This document shows positions 35,148-44,226 of a stretch of 64,000 nt of DNA, in pieces. The first letter of the stretch is position 1; every line of letters starts with the position of its first letter. This DNA comes from Maridesulfovibrio sp050916235 (GTDB lineage Bacteria; Desulfobacterota; Desulfovibrionia; Desulfovibrionales; Desulfovibrionaceae). Position numbers and translations under genes: made by a program. The stretch covers positions 2,542,001-2,606,000 of the forward strand of contig NZ_CP104854.1 in assembly GCF_050916235.1 (NCBI RefSeq). Direction: 5' to 3'. Under the pieces are notes generated by a model. It was given only the letters and a program-made list of their open reading frames with translations. It did no database searches and was not told where the DNA came from.

Positions 35148-37751
35148 TCACCCTCCGATTGTTGTTTGAATACGGCTTGTTATTAATTTGTTAAAATTAT
35201 TTGCATATTTTTCGATCTGATAGTCATCGACCATGGAGACATCCAGTTGTCTGCTGTAGGCGACCAGAACTCCTATGACCATCATGCGGTAGAGAATGTC
35301 ATCTGCGCTGATTTTTTTTGCCCGTGCTATGACCAGGTCGTCTCTGACTGTGATCGAGAAATCCAGTCTGGCCAGGACCGCGCTCAGGAATCTCGCCCTC
35401 CGCGAGCGTCTTTCCGCATCGGTTACGCCCCCGGCAAATCGGAAATACACGTAGTTGTCTGCCGGATTATCGCTTACATAACAGTTGATTATGGTGAAGT
35501 GATAACCGAGGTGCAGGCTTATGTGAGAATAATTGTCAGAGATGACCGCAAGGTTTCGTCCGATACTTGCCGATGCGGCAAGTTGCGGTGCAGTCGTTCT
35601 GGTCATGCTGGACATGAAGCTGGAAAAATCAACTGGAACCGGGGAAGATTGCCATACCCCGGCCATGGAAACCCCCTCGATAAAAGCTGTCATGGGGGCA
35701 GAAGCGACTTGTTCCTTCTCAATCCTCTTTTTGCTCAACCGTCCGGACTCTGCCTCCAGGTCAATATTTTGCAGGCCCCCTCCTATGTCTATAATCGTCA
35801 GATCAAGCGGGACAGGAAGTTTCAGCCTTCCATTAGGCGAAGAGGAATCGAGCGAAGTGCCGATGTTGACTTCAACCAGCTCCTCGGCTGCTTTTTCATG
35901 AACGAAACGGGTTATGTCATGAAATGTTTCGCAGCCTACGGGAGTAAAGTTGCTGTCTGAAGGATCGAACAGATTGAGCGGTTCCACCTGTCTGAGTATT
36001 CTTCTGAGTAGGCGGTACTCATATGTTTCATCCAGACTTTCCCGTTTGGCCTGATAAAGATGCAGTTCCCGGATGATGCCGGAATAAATGGTCTTCTGCT
36101 CGGCATCCAGGGTGATGATCTGACCGTCAGTAAGAATTTCCGTAGCATTTTCCGTGTTGAGAAGTGCCGGAACACGGTATTCACGGGCTATGGTGGCAAG
36201 GTGCCCAAGTGCGGAGCCTACATCCGCAATCAGCCCTGCTGCACGGGGAAGAACGGCAGCAAAAGAAGGGGATGAATGACGTACCACCAGAATCGCCCCG
36301 TTCGGGAAATTCCTTAAGGATGAATCCTTGCGGGCAATGAAAACCTCTCCTGAAGCGATACCATGCTGTGCCACATCGCCTTTTCCGGAAAATATTTTTT
36401 CTCTCGTGTTCAGTTCGGTCAGCAACGATGCCGGGGGCTCGTCCATCTGGGTCTGAATCAGCAGCGGACGGCTCTGCAGAATGACGAGTTCTCCGTTCTG
36501 GTCGAAAGCAAACTCGATGTCCTGCGGTTTCTTGAAATACTGCTCAATGTTCAGAGCGGTCTCAACCAGCCTGGCTATTTCATCTGAACTGAGGCTGGAC
36601 TGGGTCTGCTGGTGCTGGGGAACAGTCTCCTCCACCGTGCCAGCCCCTGCTCGATTTATCCGCAGTGCCTTTTCCTTGCGCTGTATTGAAATGGACAGCT
36701 GCGTGTAGGGCTTTTCCCGGGAGACGGTAAACTGGTCCGCTGCCGATTCTCCTGCAACAACAGAAGAGCCCAGCCCCCATGCGGAACTGATTATGACAGT
36801 GTTCTCCCGTGGAGCGGTCGGCGAAAGAGTGTAGAGAACTCCGCTGCATTTCGCGTCAATCATTGTCTGAAAAGACACTGCCATCAGAGTTTCATTAGTC
36901 TTGTAATTAAGCCTGCGGCGGTATCTTATGGCTGAGGGCGAATAAATTCCCGCCAGCACGGTCAGGTAGGCTTCATGCAATTTATCGGGCGGAATATTGA
37001 TCAGACTTTCGTAAATCCCAGCAAAGGAATTGGTCCCGTCTTCACCCCACGCACTGCTGCGCACAGCCAGACCGAGTCCTTTATTGGATTTGCCTGAGAG
37101 CTGGTCTCTTACCGCATTCAGAGTCTTACGCACATCTGGCGGAATGGTCCCGGAAAGGATCATCTCGGTTATTTCCGCCGAGGCCTGTTCCAGCGATTTC
37201 TGACCATTCATGCTTTCGCGCTTGATGGCGGAAATGATGCTGTTAAAGCCGTTTGACTCCATAAAATCTTTACAGGCCCGTGTGGTGACGGAAATCCCTT
37301 CCGGGGTCTTGATGCCCAGTATATTGGCTGTCCGGGCCAGATTGTAGCTTTTAGCTCCGACCAGATCATACTCTTTGGGAGTTGTTTCGCTGAAAGAAAC
37401 CATCAGCCTGTCAGGGAGGACCGGCTGTCCGGAGAGCTCTTTCTGGATGTTGCCGGAAATCCTTCTGAGGGAATTGTACAGTTCGATATAGGTCCCGGGG
37501 CTCATGGAATCGAGGGCTCCGATGAGTTTGCGGACCTGATCTTCCATATCCTGGGTCGCCATGCGCAGATACTGGATGTCAAAGATGTAATCTCCACCGA
37601 GTTTGCTGTGCATGGATGCTATTCCGGTCAGAATACGGTTGTTTAATTCCAGTACGGAATTAAAGCTGCTGAACAGGTCTGCAAAAGAGCGAGGCCTTCT
37701 CTTGTGCCTTCCTTTCAGAAGTTTCTGTATGAAATTAAACAACCGATTCAT
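35148..37751 (-). CDS. PpsA-like protein (PEP/pyruvate-binding) with unusual C-terminus
   Basis: An 867-residue protein. After a helical N-terminal segment (1-120), a PPDK_N/PEP-synthase ATP-grasp domain is seen (about 130-440; KSYNLARTANILGIKTPEG, AVRSSAWGEDG, IEFAFDQNGELVILQSRPL), then the swivelling phosphohistidine domain (about 460-560), where H sits in GSALGHLATIAREYRVPA in place of the usual TSHAAI. The C-terminal 300 residues are not the PEP-binding TIM barrel; they contain LTIIDIGGGLQNIDLE and a region I do not recognise. PEP synthesis as such is unlikely; a phosphotransfer or regulatory role is inferred. Co-transcribed with the lone receiver. Confidence 0.85.
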   Translation of the reverse strand: MNRLFNFIQKLLKGRHKRRPRSFADLFSSFNSVLELNNRILTGIASMHSKLGGDYIFDIQYLRMATQDMEDQVRKLIGALDSMSPGTYIELYNSLRRISGNIQKELSGQPVLPDRLMVSFSETTPKEYDLVGAKSYNLARTANILGIKTPEGISVTTRACKDFMESNGFNSIISAIKRESMNGQKSLEQASAEITEMILSGTIPPDVRKTLNAVRDQLSGKSNKGLGLAVRSSAWGEDGTNSFAGIYESLINIPPDKLHEAYLTVLAGIYSPSAIRYRRRLNYKTNETLMAVSFQTMIDAKCSGVLYTLSPTAPRENTVIISSAWGLGSSVVAGESAADQFTVSREKPYTQLSISIQRKEKALRINRAGAGTVEETVPQHQQTQSSLSSDEIARLVETALNIEQYFKKPQDIEFAFDQNGELVILQSRPLLIQTQMDEPPASLLTELNTREKIFSGKGDVAQHGIASGEVFIARKDSSLRNFPNGAILVVRHSSPSFAAVLPRAAGLIADVGSALGHLATIAREYRVPALLNTENATEILTDGQIITLDAEQKTIYSGIIRELHLYQAKRESLDETYEYRLLRRILRQVEPLNLFDPSDSNFTPVGCETFHDITRFVHEKAAEELVEVNIGTSLDSSSPNGRLKLPVPLDLTIIDIGGGLQNIDLEAESGRLSKKRIEKEQVASAPMTAFIEGVSMAGVWQSSPVPVDFSSFMSSMTRTTAPQLAASASIGRNLAVISDNYSHISLHLGYHFTIINCYVSDNPADNYVYFRFAGGVTDAERRSRRARFLSAVLARLDFSITVRDDLVIARAKKISADDILYRMMVIGVLVAYSRQLDVSMVDDYQIEKYANNFNKLITSRIQTTIGG

Positions 37752-37768
37752 ATAAATAGCCTTGGGTT

Positions 37769-38515
37769 CTAGTGAACGCCGCCTTTTTCCTGGAAAATCA
37801 GGGTCATTAACAGACCTGCCAGAATTGCGATGATAACAGCGGAGACCCCGTAAGCAATCTCGTGCCCGAAGGCGATTGAAGAGAGGAGTGCGGGGAACCC
37901 TTCCAGTGTAGCATCGATTGTGCCCGATGTCCTGCCAAGAACCTTGCCTGCCCTGACGGCAGCAACTTCAACAGTGTAAGATCCCTTCTTCAGAGAGGAG
38001 GGGAGCTGCATCACTGCAGTATAGTTCTGCAGGCCGTTGCCGGCAGCGCTGTAGTTCACAACTCCTTCCTGCACTTCGTATAAACCTTCGCGACTGACGA
38101 GCTTGATGAATTCATCAAAGATGAGCTGGTCGGTTTCGCCTTTGACCGAATCAAAACCAAGGTCCAGCTGTTTCCATTCCGGTCCGCCTGATGCGTAGGT
38201 TTTGGAATCGGTTCCGATCAGGAACAGGCCGGGGACATCATGCAGTTCAACGGAGCCGAGGTTCATCCACAACAGGCCGAGGGCTTTCCCTTTTTTCTTG
38301 AAATGGGTGTCTTTGCGCTCACCTGTGATTCTGATTACCGCTTCACAGCCTTCAGGCACAGTCCCGCTAAGAGAGAGGGAGGTTCCATCGTAAGTTGTGC
38401 CGATGGTAAGGAGGTTGGGGCTGGTCTGCAGTGTTACCGGCGCGGAAGCGAATGCGGCCCCGCACGAAAGCAGCAGTGAAGCCAGTGCCACGATAAGAGT
38501 TGTTATTTTTTTCAT
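37769..38515 (-). CDS. TIGR02186-family membrane-anchored exported protein
   Basis: About 248 residues: signal peptide (MKKITTLIVALASLLLSCG, cleavage near AFA), a beta-rich extracytoplasmic domain and a single C-terminal helix (about 220-240). The family is known only by its frequent pairing with TSUP/TauE permeases, as here. ATG at 38515 is chosen because GGAGGAC, embedded in the last codons of the permease gene, is its ribosome binding site. The function is unknown; it may sense or help the permease at the outer face. Confidence 0.85.
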   Translation of the reverse strand: MKKITTLIVALASLLLSCGAAFASAPVTLQTSPNLLTIGTTYDGTSLSLSGTVPEGCEAVIRITGERKDTHFKKKGKALGLLWMNLGSVELHDVPGLFLIGTDSKTYASGGPEWKQLDLGFDSVKGETDQLIFDEFIKLVSREGLYEVQEGVVNYSAAGNGLQNYTAVMQLPSSLKKGSYTVEVAAVRAGKVLGRTSGTIDATLEGFPALLSSIAFGHEIAYGVSAVIIAILAGLLMTLIFQEKGGVH

Positions 38516-38519
38516 TGTA

Positions 38520-39446
38520 TTAATGTCCTCCGGTGTAAGCCAGCAGCACATCAGGGGTGAGCAGCAGGTTAAGAAGCATTTTGACCATGACAGCGAGTAC
38601 GAGGCTTGCCAGCAGGATTTTCAGCTGTTCACCTTTCAGTTTTCTGCTGATTCTGGTTCCGAACTGGGCTCCGATGGTTGAACCGACCAGAAGCAGCAGG
38701 GCCAGTACGAAGTCTACAGTATGGTTGGTGTAAGACTGCAGAATGGTGACGTTGATACAGGTGAATAGGATCTGGAAGAGGCTGGTGCCGACAACAACGT
38801 GCATAGGCATCCGCAGGAGATAAACCATGATGGGAACCATGATGAATCCGCCGCCGACTCCCATGATTGCAGCCAGAACGCCTACGAGGGCGCCGAGGAC
38901 CAGCGGCATGAGCAGGGAAAGACGGACCCCGGATTTTTCGAAATTGGTCTGAAAGGGAAGACTTTCGAGCATTTTGGCGTAGCGTGATTTCTTTTTGGGA
39001 GCTTCCTGGCTGACTGCAGTGTCCTTTTTGCGCATGCTCTGGAGACTTTCGATGAACATGTAGGAACCTACTCCGCCCAGCATGAGGACGTAGGTTACAT
39101 TGATCAGAAAGTCCGCGTTACCCATGGCGCGCAGGACCTTGATGGCCTGAACTCCCATGAATCCGCCGAGAACACCACCGATAAGGAGCAGGAAACCCAT
39201 CTTGAAATCGACGTTTCCAAGGCGGTAGTGGGCCAGACAGCCGGAAGTTGAAGCTCCGACAATCTGGTTGGAATCAGACGCGGCCGCAACCGTCGGCGGA
39301 ATACCGAACATGATCAGCAGAGGAGTCATCAGAAATCCTCCGCCAACACCGAAGATCCCCGAAAGCAGGCCAACAAGTCCGCCCAACATAAAGATGACGA
39401 CTACGTTAACGCTGTTTCCGGCAATGGGTAAATACATATGCCACAT
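38520..39446 (-). CDS. TSUP/TauE-SafE family permease
   Basis: A 308-residue membrane protein with about eight helices in two repeats, marked by GIFGVGGGFLMTPLLIMFG near the start and AIMGVGGGFIMVPIMVYLL in the second half. TSUP proteins move sulfite, sulfonates or related organic acids. ATG at 39446 is chosen over an upstream start because AAGGAG lies eight bases away and the hydrophobic part begins directly. A cytosolic loop (about 150-180) is rich in Lys. In a sulfate reducer export or uptake of a sulfur oxyanion is plausible. Confidence 0.88.
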   Translation of the reverse strand: MWHMYLPIAGNSVNVVVIFMLGGLVGLLSGIFGVGGGFLMTPLLIMFGIPPTVAAASDSNQIVGASTSGCLAHYRLGNVDFKMGFLLLIGGVLGGFMGVQAIKVLRAMGNADFLINVTYVLMLGGVGSYMFIESLQSMRKKDTAVSQEAPKKKSRYAKMLESLPFQTNFEKSGVRLSLLMPLVLGALVGVLAAIMGVGGGFIMVPIMVYLLRMPMHVVVGTSLFQILFTCINVTILQSYTNHTVDFVLALLLLVGSTIGAQFGTRISRKLKGEQLKILLASLVLAVMVKMLLNLLLTPDVLLAYTGGH

Positions 39447-39572
39447 TAAAAGAACTCCTTGTTTTTTAGTTGCATTTGACTCGTAAATCCCGAGTTGTCG
39501 ATTCAACCGGACCTTTGAGTCTTCTCTCTCATTATTTTTCCGCAACCCTCGCCTGAAGGCTGCGGCTAAATC

Positions 39573-40001
39573 TCAACGCTGGACGTAAGCCGAAACCTTC
39601 TGGACCACTTCGATGTGGCAGTCTGTCTTGCTGCCTATTCTTTCCAGTAACTCGATAAATTTTGTTTCCTGTCCTACCCCGCGGGTTTCCGGCTGACCGA
39701 TGAAGAGGGTTGTGATCTTGTTCTCAATAATGAACTGCACAACCTCATCTTCGAAGTTTCCCTTGGCGGAGTAGAAATTGATATGCGACCTCTCCGAGTG
39801 ATCCTCGGCAAGAAGGGCTTCCAGCGTCTTGTCCGGCAGGCCTATCCATTCCTCATTGCTGTTTGACCGTTTTTTAAGCTCCTCATCTTCAACCATGAGA
39901 ATGGAAACGTTCATGTATATTCTTTTGCTCAAGCCAATGGCGTAATAGGCAAGCCAGAAGTTGGATTCGGATGTGTCTACAGCGATAAGTACGTTATTCA
40001 T
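39573..40001 (-). CDS. Universal stress protein family
   Basis: A 142-residue single-domain Usp-like protein, beginning MNNVLIAVDTSESNFWLAYY. The nucleotide loop is degenerate (TLFIGQPETRGVGQE). It is the first gene of the seven-gene minus-strand stress operon, directly behind a perfect sigma-54 promoter. ATG at 40001 has AAGG at 40009-40012. Confidence 0.82.
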   Translation of the reverse strand: MNNVLIAVDTSESNFWLAYYAIGLSKRIYMNVSILMVEDEELKKRSNSNEEWIGLPDKTLEALLAEDHSERSHINFYSAKGNFEDEVVQFIIENKITTLFIGQPETRGVGQETKFIELLERIGSKTDCHIEVVQKVSAYVQR

Positions 40002-40024
40002 GTTTTTACCTTGCCACCGGCAAA

Positions 40025-40040
40025 GCAAGGCCAGTGCCAA
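40025..40040 (-). promoter_or_regulatory. Sigma-54 promoter of the stress operon
   Basis: On the minus strand TTGGCACTGGCCTTGC matches the -24/-12 consensus TGGCAC-N5-TTGC exactly with correct spacing. Transcription would begin near 40013, about 12 bases before the Usp start codon, giving a very short leader. Confidence 0.85.
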
Positions 40041-40133
40041 GATGATGTGGTGTCTGCTGCGTGCTAAATCTTATTATTTTAGTATATTGCGATGTTGATT
40101 GTAGAGAGCTGTGCTGAAAAATGCTCTAACAAC

Positions 40134-40355
40134 GTTTCAATTTGAAATGATATCTATCTTGAGGTTGCGGTAGATTCATTAAGTGGTTTGAAATTGGGAT
40201 GATGGCTCGGAGCCGGTAATTGCAGTTGTTTTCGTGGGGATGCAGACCTGAGTGGCTGCGTAAAATGCCGGTCAGTGTTTCAAAATGGAACCGGACCTTT
40301 TTGGTTATACACTGACTACAAGGTGTTTTGGGCTAATTTTGTTTCAAATTGGAAC
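40134..40355. promoter_or_regulatory. Four copies of a 15-bp palindrome, candidate activator sites
   Basis: GTTTCAATTTGAAAT (40134), GTTTGAAATTGGGAT (40185), GTTTCAAAATGGAAC (40277) and GTTTCAAATTGGAAC (40341) form a family with consensus GTTTCAA-N-TTGGAAC. They lie about 100 to 320 bases upstream of the sigma-54 promoter, the normal place for enhancer sites. The activator gene next to them is the obvious candidate to bind. Confidence 0.7.
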
Positions 40356-40366
40356 GCAAACTAAAA

Positions 40367-40415
40367 AGGCACATCCCTGACGATTGCAGGGATGTGCCTA
40401 AAATCTGTTTTTTTA
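40367..40415 (-). terminator. 13-bp terminator, both directions possible
   Basis: AGGCACATCCCTG (40367-40379) pairs perfectly with CAGGGATGTGCCT (40387-40399), loop of seven. On the minus strand TTTTTAG follows, ending the sigma-54 activator transcript; on the plus strand AAAATCTGTTTTTTTT follows. Confidence 0.85.
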
Positions 40416-40463
40416 CTGATTTACATGTGTTCTGAACAGTCCTGTTACAGACAGAAACGCAGG

Positions 40464-41837
40464 TCAGGAGAGGGATTCGTCCTCTTCCAGGTCTTCAAGG
40501 TTGTATTTTTTCATGCGTCTCCAGAGAGTTGTCCGCGGAAGTCCCAGAATATGGCTGCTTAGGTGTTTGTTGTATCCAGTGGCCTCAAGTACATGCTTGA
40601 TGTGCCTGCGTTCAACCTCTTCGAGGGAAAGGAGACCGGTTGCGCCGAACGCGCTGAAGGCCAGGTTGATGAGGTCCGGGGGAAGTTCCCTTATGCCGAT
40701 TGTATCTTCTTCGGCGAGTGCCACAGCCCTTTGGATGATATTCTCGAGTTCACGGACGTTGCCCGGATAGTTGTAGTGAGTGAGAACCTCCATGGCCTGC
40801 GGTGATATCCGGCGAACCGATTTTCCGAATCTGGCATTGAAGGTTTCGAGAAAGTAGTTGGAAAGCAGGGGAATATCGTCTCTTCGCTCTGTCAGGGGAG
40901 GAAGGTAGATCATCACTACGTTCAGGCGATAAAAGAGGTCTTCGCGGAATTCTCCCGTATCCATCGCCTTGTGCAGGTCCCTGTTGGTGGCTGCGATAAT
41001 GCGGATGTCCAGAGAAATAGGCTTGGTTCCGCCTACGCGCATGATGTGCCGTTCCTGAATTACGCGAAGCAGTTTGACCTGCATATTTATGGGCATCTCA
41101 CCGATTTCATCAAGAAAGACGGTTCCCCCGTCCGCGGATTCAAGGAGGCCTATTTTGGTTGCTGTAGCCCCGGTGAATGCCCCCTTCTCATGGCCGAAGA
41201 GTTCGCTCGAAATCAGTTCTTCAGTAAATCCGCCGCAGTTAAATGAGACAAACGTCTTGTTGCGTCTGGGGCTAAGGTCGTGGATGGCTCGTGCAGCCCG
41301 CTCCTTGCCTGTTCCGGTATCGGCCTGCAGAAGCACGTTGCAATTGACCTTCGCCACCTTGCGGATCATTGCGAACAGCTCCTGCATGGCTTTGCTGTTG
41401 CCGATGAAATTGTTGAACGGAGCCAGCACATTGATGCTTTCTTTCAGGCGGCGGTTTTCATCCTTGAGACGCAGTTTTTCCAGCGCTTGCTGGGCGATTG
41501 CCTTAACTTCTTGTATGCGGAAGGGTTTGACTATGTAATTTACAGCTCCCTTGCCGGTGGCCTCTACTGCAGACTGAATTGAACCGTGCCCGGTGATTAT
41601 GACCGCCTCAACATCTTCAAACCCCTTTTTCACGAAGTTGAGAATGGTCATTCCGTCCATGTCCGGCAGTTTGAGGTCTATGAATGCCAGTTGGAACGGT
41701 TTCTCCGTCATGCGGTTCAGAAAAGGATGTCCGAGCTCAAATGTTTCGGTTTCAAATCCCAGTTTATTCAGAGCCCTGGCTACCAGTTTGGAGGTATGGG
41801 CTTCATCATCAATCACTGCCGCCCGGAATTTGCTCAT
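40464..41837 (-). CDS. Sigma-54-dependent response regulator
   Basis: A 457-residue NtrC-type activator: receiver with D54 (FIDLKLPDMDG), AAA+ domain with Walker A ADTGTGKE, intact GAFTGA (GHEKGAFTGATAT), Walker B VFLDEIGEMP, and a Fis-type helix-turn-helix (YNKHLSSHILGLPRTTLWRRM). The ATG has GAGG upstream and lies inside the end of the kinase gene (29-base overlap). The four palindromes and sigma-54 promoter just downstream suggest that it drives the stress operon at 33-40 kb. Confidence 0.94.
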   Translation of the reverse strand: MSKFRAAVIDDEAHTSKLVARALNKLGFETETFELGHPFLNRMTEKPFQLAFIDLKLPDMDGMTILNFVKKGFEDVEAVIITGHGSIQSAVEATGKGAVNYIVKPFRIQEVKAIAQQALEKLRLKDENRRLKESINVLAPFNNFIGNSKAMQELFAMIRKVAKVNCNVLLQADTGTGKERAARAIHDLSPRRNKTFVSFNCGGFTEELISSELFGHEKGAFTGATATKIGLLESADGGTVFLDEIGEMPINMQVKLLRVIQERHIMRVGGTKPISLDIRIIAATNRDLHKAMDTGEFREDLFYRLNVVMIYLPPLTERRDDIPLLSNYFLETFNARFGKSVRRISPQAMEVLTHYNYPGNVRELENIIQRAVALAEEDTIGIRELPPDLINLAFSAFGATGLLSLEEVERRHIKHVLEATGYNKHLSSHILGLPRTTLWRRMKKYNLEDLEEDESLS

Positions 41838-43239
41838 TTATACGTTCCTCTTCCTTGTGTTCAGGCAGGTAAATGGAAAAAGTCGTCCCTTGCCCGAGTT
41901 CGCTCTGTACTTCTATATATCCCTCGTGCTTCTTAATAATACCGTAAATGATTGACAAGCCCAGACCGGTTCCCTTTCCCACAGGCTTGGTGGTGAAGAA
42001 GGGGTCAAATATACGTTCGATGGTTTCCGCGGTCATTCCGCAGCCCTTGTCGGCCACATCAATGCGTACAAAGCCATTATTGGTGTTCTGGGCGGAAATG
42101 GTCAGGATGCCTCCCTCCGACATAGCATGGTCAGCGTTGATGATCAGGTTGATGAACACCTGCTGCAGTGAGTTCAAGTCACCTCTTATTTCGCGAAGAT
42201 CTTCCGGCAGATCGGTCAGCAGGGATATTTTATCAAGCTTCAGCTGGTTGGCAACCAGCTTGCTGGTCTCCCTGACCAGCCTCTCCACGCTCAGCTTGAC
42301 CATCAGGTGTTCACCTTCCCGTGAAAAATCGAGCAGGCTCTTTACCACGAGGCTTGCCCGCCCGATTTCATTGATGATATCGTTAAGCATTTCCCTGGCT
42401 TCGTCCTGGTCAAGCTCTTCGAATTCCTCCAGCATGGTATCCGCCGTCAAGGACACGTTGTTCAGGGGGTTGTTCAGCTCGTGGGCGATCCCGGAAGCAA
42501 GGGTCCCGATGGAAATAAGTTTTCTGGATTCAATCAACTGGTTCTGGCGGGATTCAATTTCGGCGGCCATGTTGCTGAACGCCGAACGCATGAGCAGTGA
42601 AATCTCGTCGTCGCTGCGTATTTTGTTGATAGTATCGTAATCCCCTCTGGCAACCCCTTCGGCTGCCTGCTGGACATACGCAAGCCGGCTGAGTACTTTT
42701 TTGGCCTGCCAGTAGAAGAGCAGCGTAATGAGCACCGCCAGCGAGATCATTACAGCAATGGGGATATACTGAATACGGATCAAGGCATCATGGATACGTT
42801 TCTTTTTCATGGTCAGAATATCCTGGGCTTTCTTGACCATGCTGTTTCCAAGGTTTCTGGTCTTGGCCAGATCACCGGGCGAACCGTTGGCAAGCTGGCT
42901 CAACTGCTTCTGGTAGCTGTTCATGTTGTCCATAAAGCTGTCATAAACATCCTGTCCGGCCACTTCGATAATGTTGCTTTTCAGCTCTGCGGCGTCAGCT
43001 TCAGCCTTATCAAGGTAGATAACAACTTCCTTGAGGCTCTCCGGCTCAGGGTAGAAGATGAAGTTCTTTTCATAGCGCCGAATTTCAAGAATATCCGAAA
43101 GCAGTTCGTGGAAATTATCCATAACAATCAGCCTGTCCCGGAAAGTGACAACGTTCCACCAGAACATTCCCGTGTTCAGAGTCATGAAGCTGATATAGGC
43201 TATAAAAAAGCATATTATTTTAATGCGAATTCCTTTCAT
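41809..43239 (-). CDS. Membrane sensor histidine kinase
   Basis: A 476-residue kinase. TM1 about 8-28, a helical periplasmic sensor domain (30-155) with the motif EIRRYEKNFIFY, TM2 about 158-177, a HAMP domain, H-box with H253 (ASGIAHELNNPLNN) and a HATPase domain (GKGTGLGLSIIYG). It is a paralogue of the kinase at 44227-45690, sharing sensor-domain type and order. The ligand is unknown. AGGG precedes the ATG at 43239. Confidence 0.93.
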   Translation of the reverse strand: MKGIRIKIICFFIAYISFMTLNTGMFWWNVVTFRDRLIVMDNFHELLSDILEIRRYEKNFIFYPEPESLKEVVIYLDKAEADAAELKSNIIEVAGQDVYDSFMDNMNSYQKQLSQLANGSPGDLAKTRNLGNSMVKKAQDILTMKKKRIHDALIRIQYIPIAVMISLAVLITLLFYWQAKKVLSRLAYVQQAAEGVARGDYDTINKIRSDDEISLLMRSAFSNMAAEIESRQNQLIESRKLISIGTLASGIAHELNNPLNNVSLTADTMLEEFEELDQDEAREMLNDIINEIGRASLVVKSLLDFSREGEHLMVKLSVERLVRETSKLVANQLKLDKISLLTDLPEDLREIRGDLNSLQQVFINLIINADHAMSEGGILTISAQNTNNGFVRIDVADKGCGMTAETIERIFDPFFTTKPVGKGTGLGLSIIYGIIKKHEGYIEVQSELGQGTTFSIYLPEHKEEERINEQIPGGSD

Positions 43240-43793
43240 TGTACTACCCTGTGAACCTTAACTTGGTGTGTTTTTAGTCAGCTATAGATAAGCAATATGT
43301 ATGCCGTAAAAAGCAGGTTTATTGTTTCAAGGCAGACGGTTGGCAGAGGAGCATATCATTATCAGGCAAGAATGGATTTGCCTGCAAAATGGACAGCCGG
43401 GAACTCCGCAGTACGATCTCGAGCATGAAGCAGAGAGGATTGCGACTCTTTATGTCCATGTTTCTGCTGCTTAGAGCTTCAACTGATTCCGCCTTTGCTC
43501 ATACTACACCCTCAGCGGTCCAAGTCCACCTGAGCTTGTACTTGCTCCGGGCAGGGGAAATGTCCGGTATACGGTCCCGGGGATCACTTGCAAAAGTGAT
43601 GGTATAGATTTTCAGAAGGTAATCATCGAAATGAATTGGATTAATGTTTATCGGTTTTGCAGGTATGCGCGGGGTTGCAGCGTGTCCGGAGTTGACGGGC
43701 AGCGGAAGCGGATAGCAGAATCAGCATGGCTGCCTGAATGCGGTTCGGCTTACCGTGTACAGAGATGAAACAACCAAAATAATGGAGAAAATT
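43240..43793. other. Divergent intergenic region
   Basis: No gene I can support. A 72-codon plus frame at 43389-43607 contains a signal-peptide-like stretch (GLRLFMSMFLLLRA) but has no ribosome binding site or family match; it might be a decayed small gene. No sigma-54 element or copy of the palindromes was found. Confidence 0.4.
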
Positions 43794-44183
43794 ATGGATA
43801 TTAATACACATGAAAGCATTGATAGTTCCCTGATGGGCGAGCCTGTAGCTGTGGCTGAGGGGAGTAGTGAGGTTCGTCTTGCATGCACCCCGAATATGGC
43901 TGCCGATGCCAGCGGGCTGGTTCATGGCGGTTTTATTTTCGGTATGGCCGACTATGCGGCAATGCTGGCTGTAAATCATCCGAATGTAGTGCTGGCCGGT
44001 GCGGAAAGCCGTTTTCTGAAGCCGTCTAGAGTTGGTGACATACTGATCGCCAAAGCCGATGAACAGGAACGGGAAGGACGCAAACATATCGTACAGGTGG
44101 ATGTCTCCTGCAATGGAGAGGTTGTTTTCAAGGGAACATTTACCTGCTTTGTCACCAAAGAGCATGTTCTTGCGGGGGCATAA
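43794..44183 (+). CDS. PaaI-type hotdog thioesterase
   Basis: A 129-residue hotdog-fold protein with the family core ASGLVHGGFIFGMADYAAML, where the HGG motif and the following Asp are the usual catalytic elements for acyl-CoA hydrolysis. The rest (ESRFLKPSRVGDILIAKADE) matches the second hotdog strand-helix pattern. ATG at 43794 has GGAG upstream. It sits between two divergent two-component systems, with no pathway partner; substrate unknown. Confidence 0.85.
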   Translation: MDINTHESIDSSLMGEPVAVAEGSSEVRLACTPNMAADASGLVHGGFIFGMADYAAMLAVNHPNVVLAGAESRFLKPSRVGDILIAKADEQEREGRKHIVQVDVSCNGEVVFKGTFTCFVTKEHVLAGA

Positions 44184-44226
44184 TTGCTATTTTAGGACGC
44201 AGAACGTAGGATAACAGGATAATTTC

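Noticed and set aside
43389..43607. 72-codon plus frame with a signal-peptide-like start
   Set aside because: No ribosome binding site, no continuing domain; at best a remnant.
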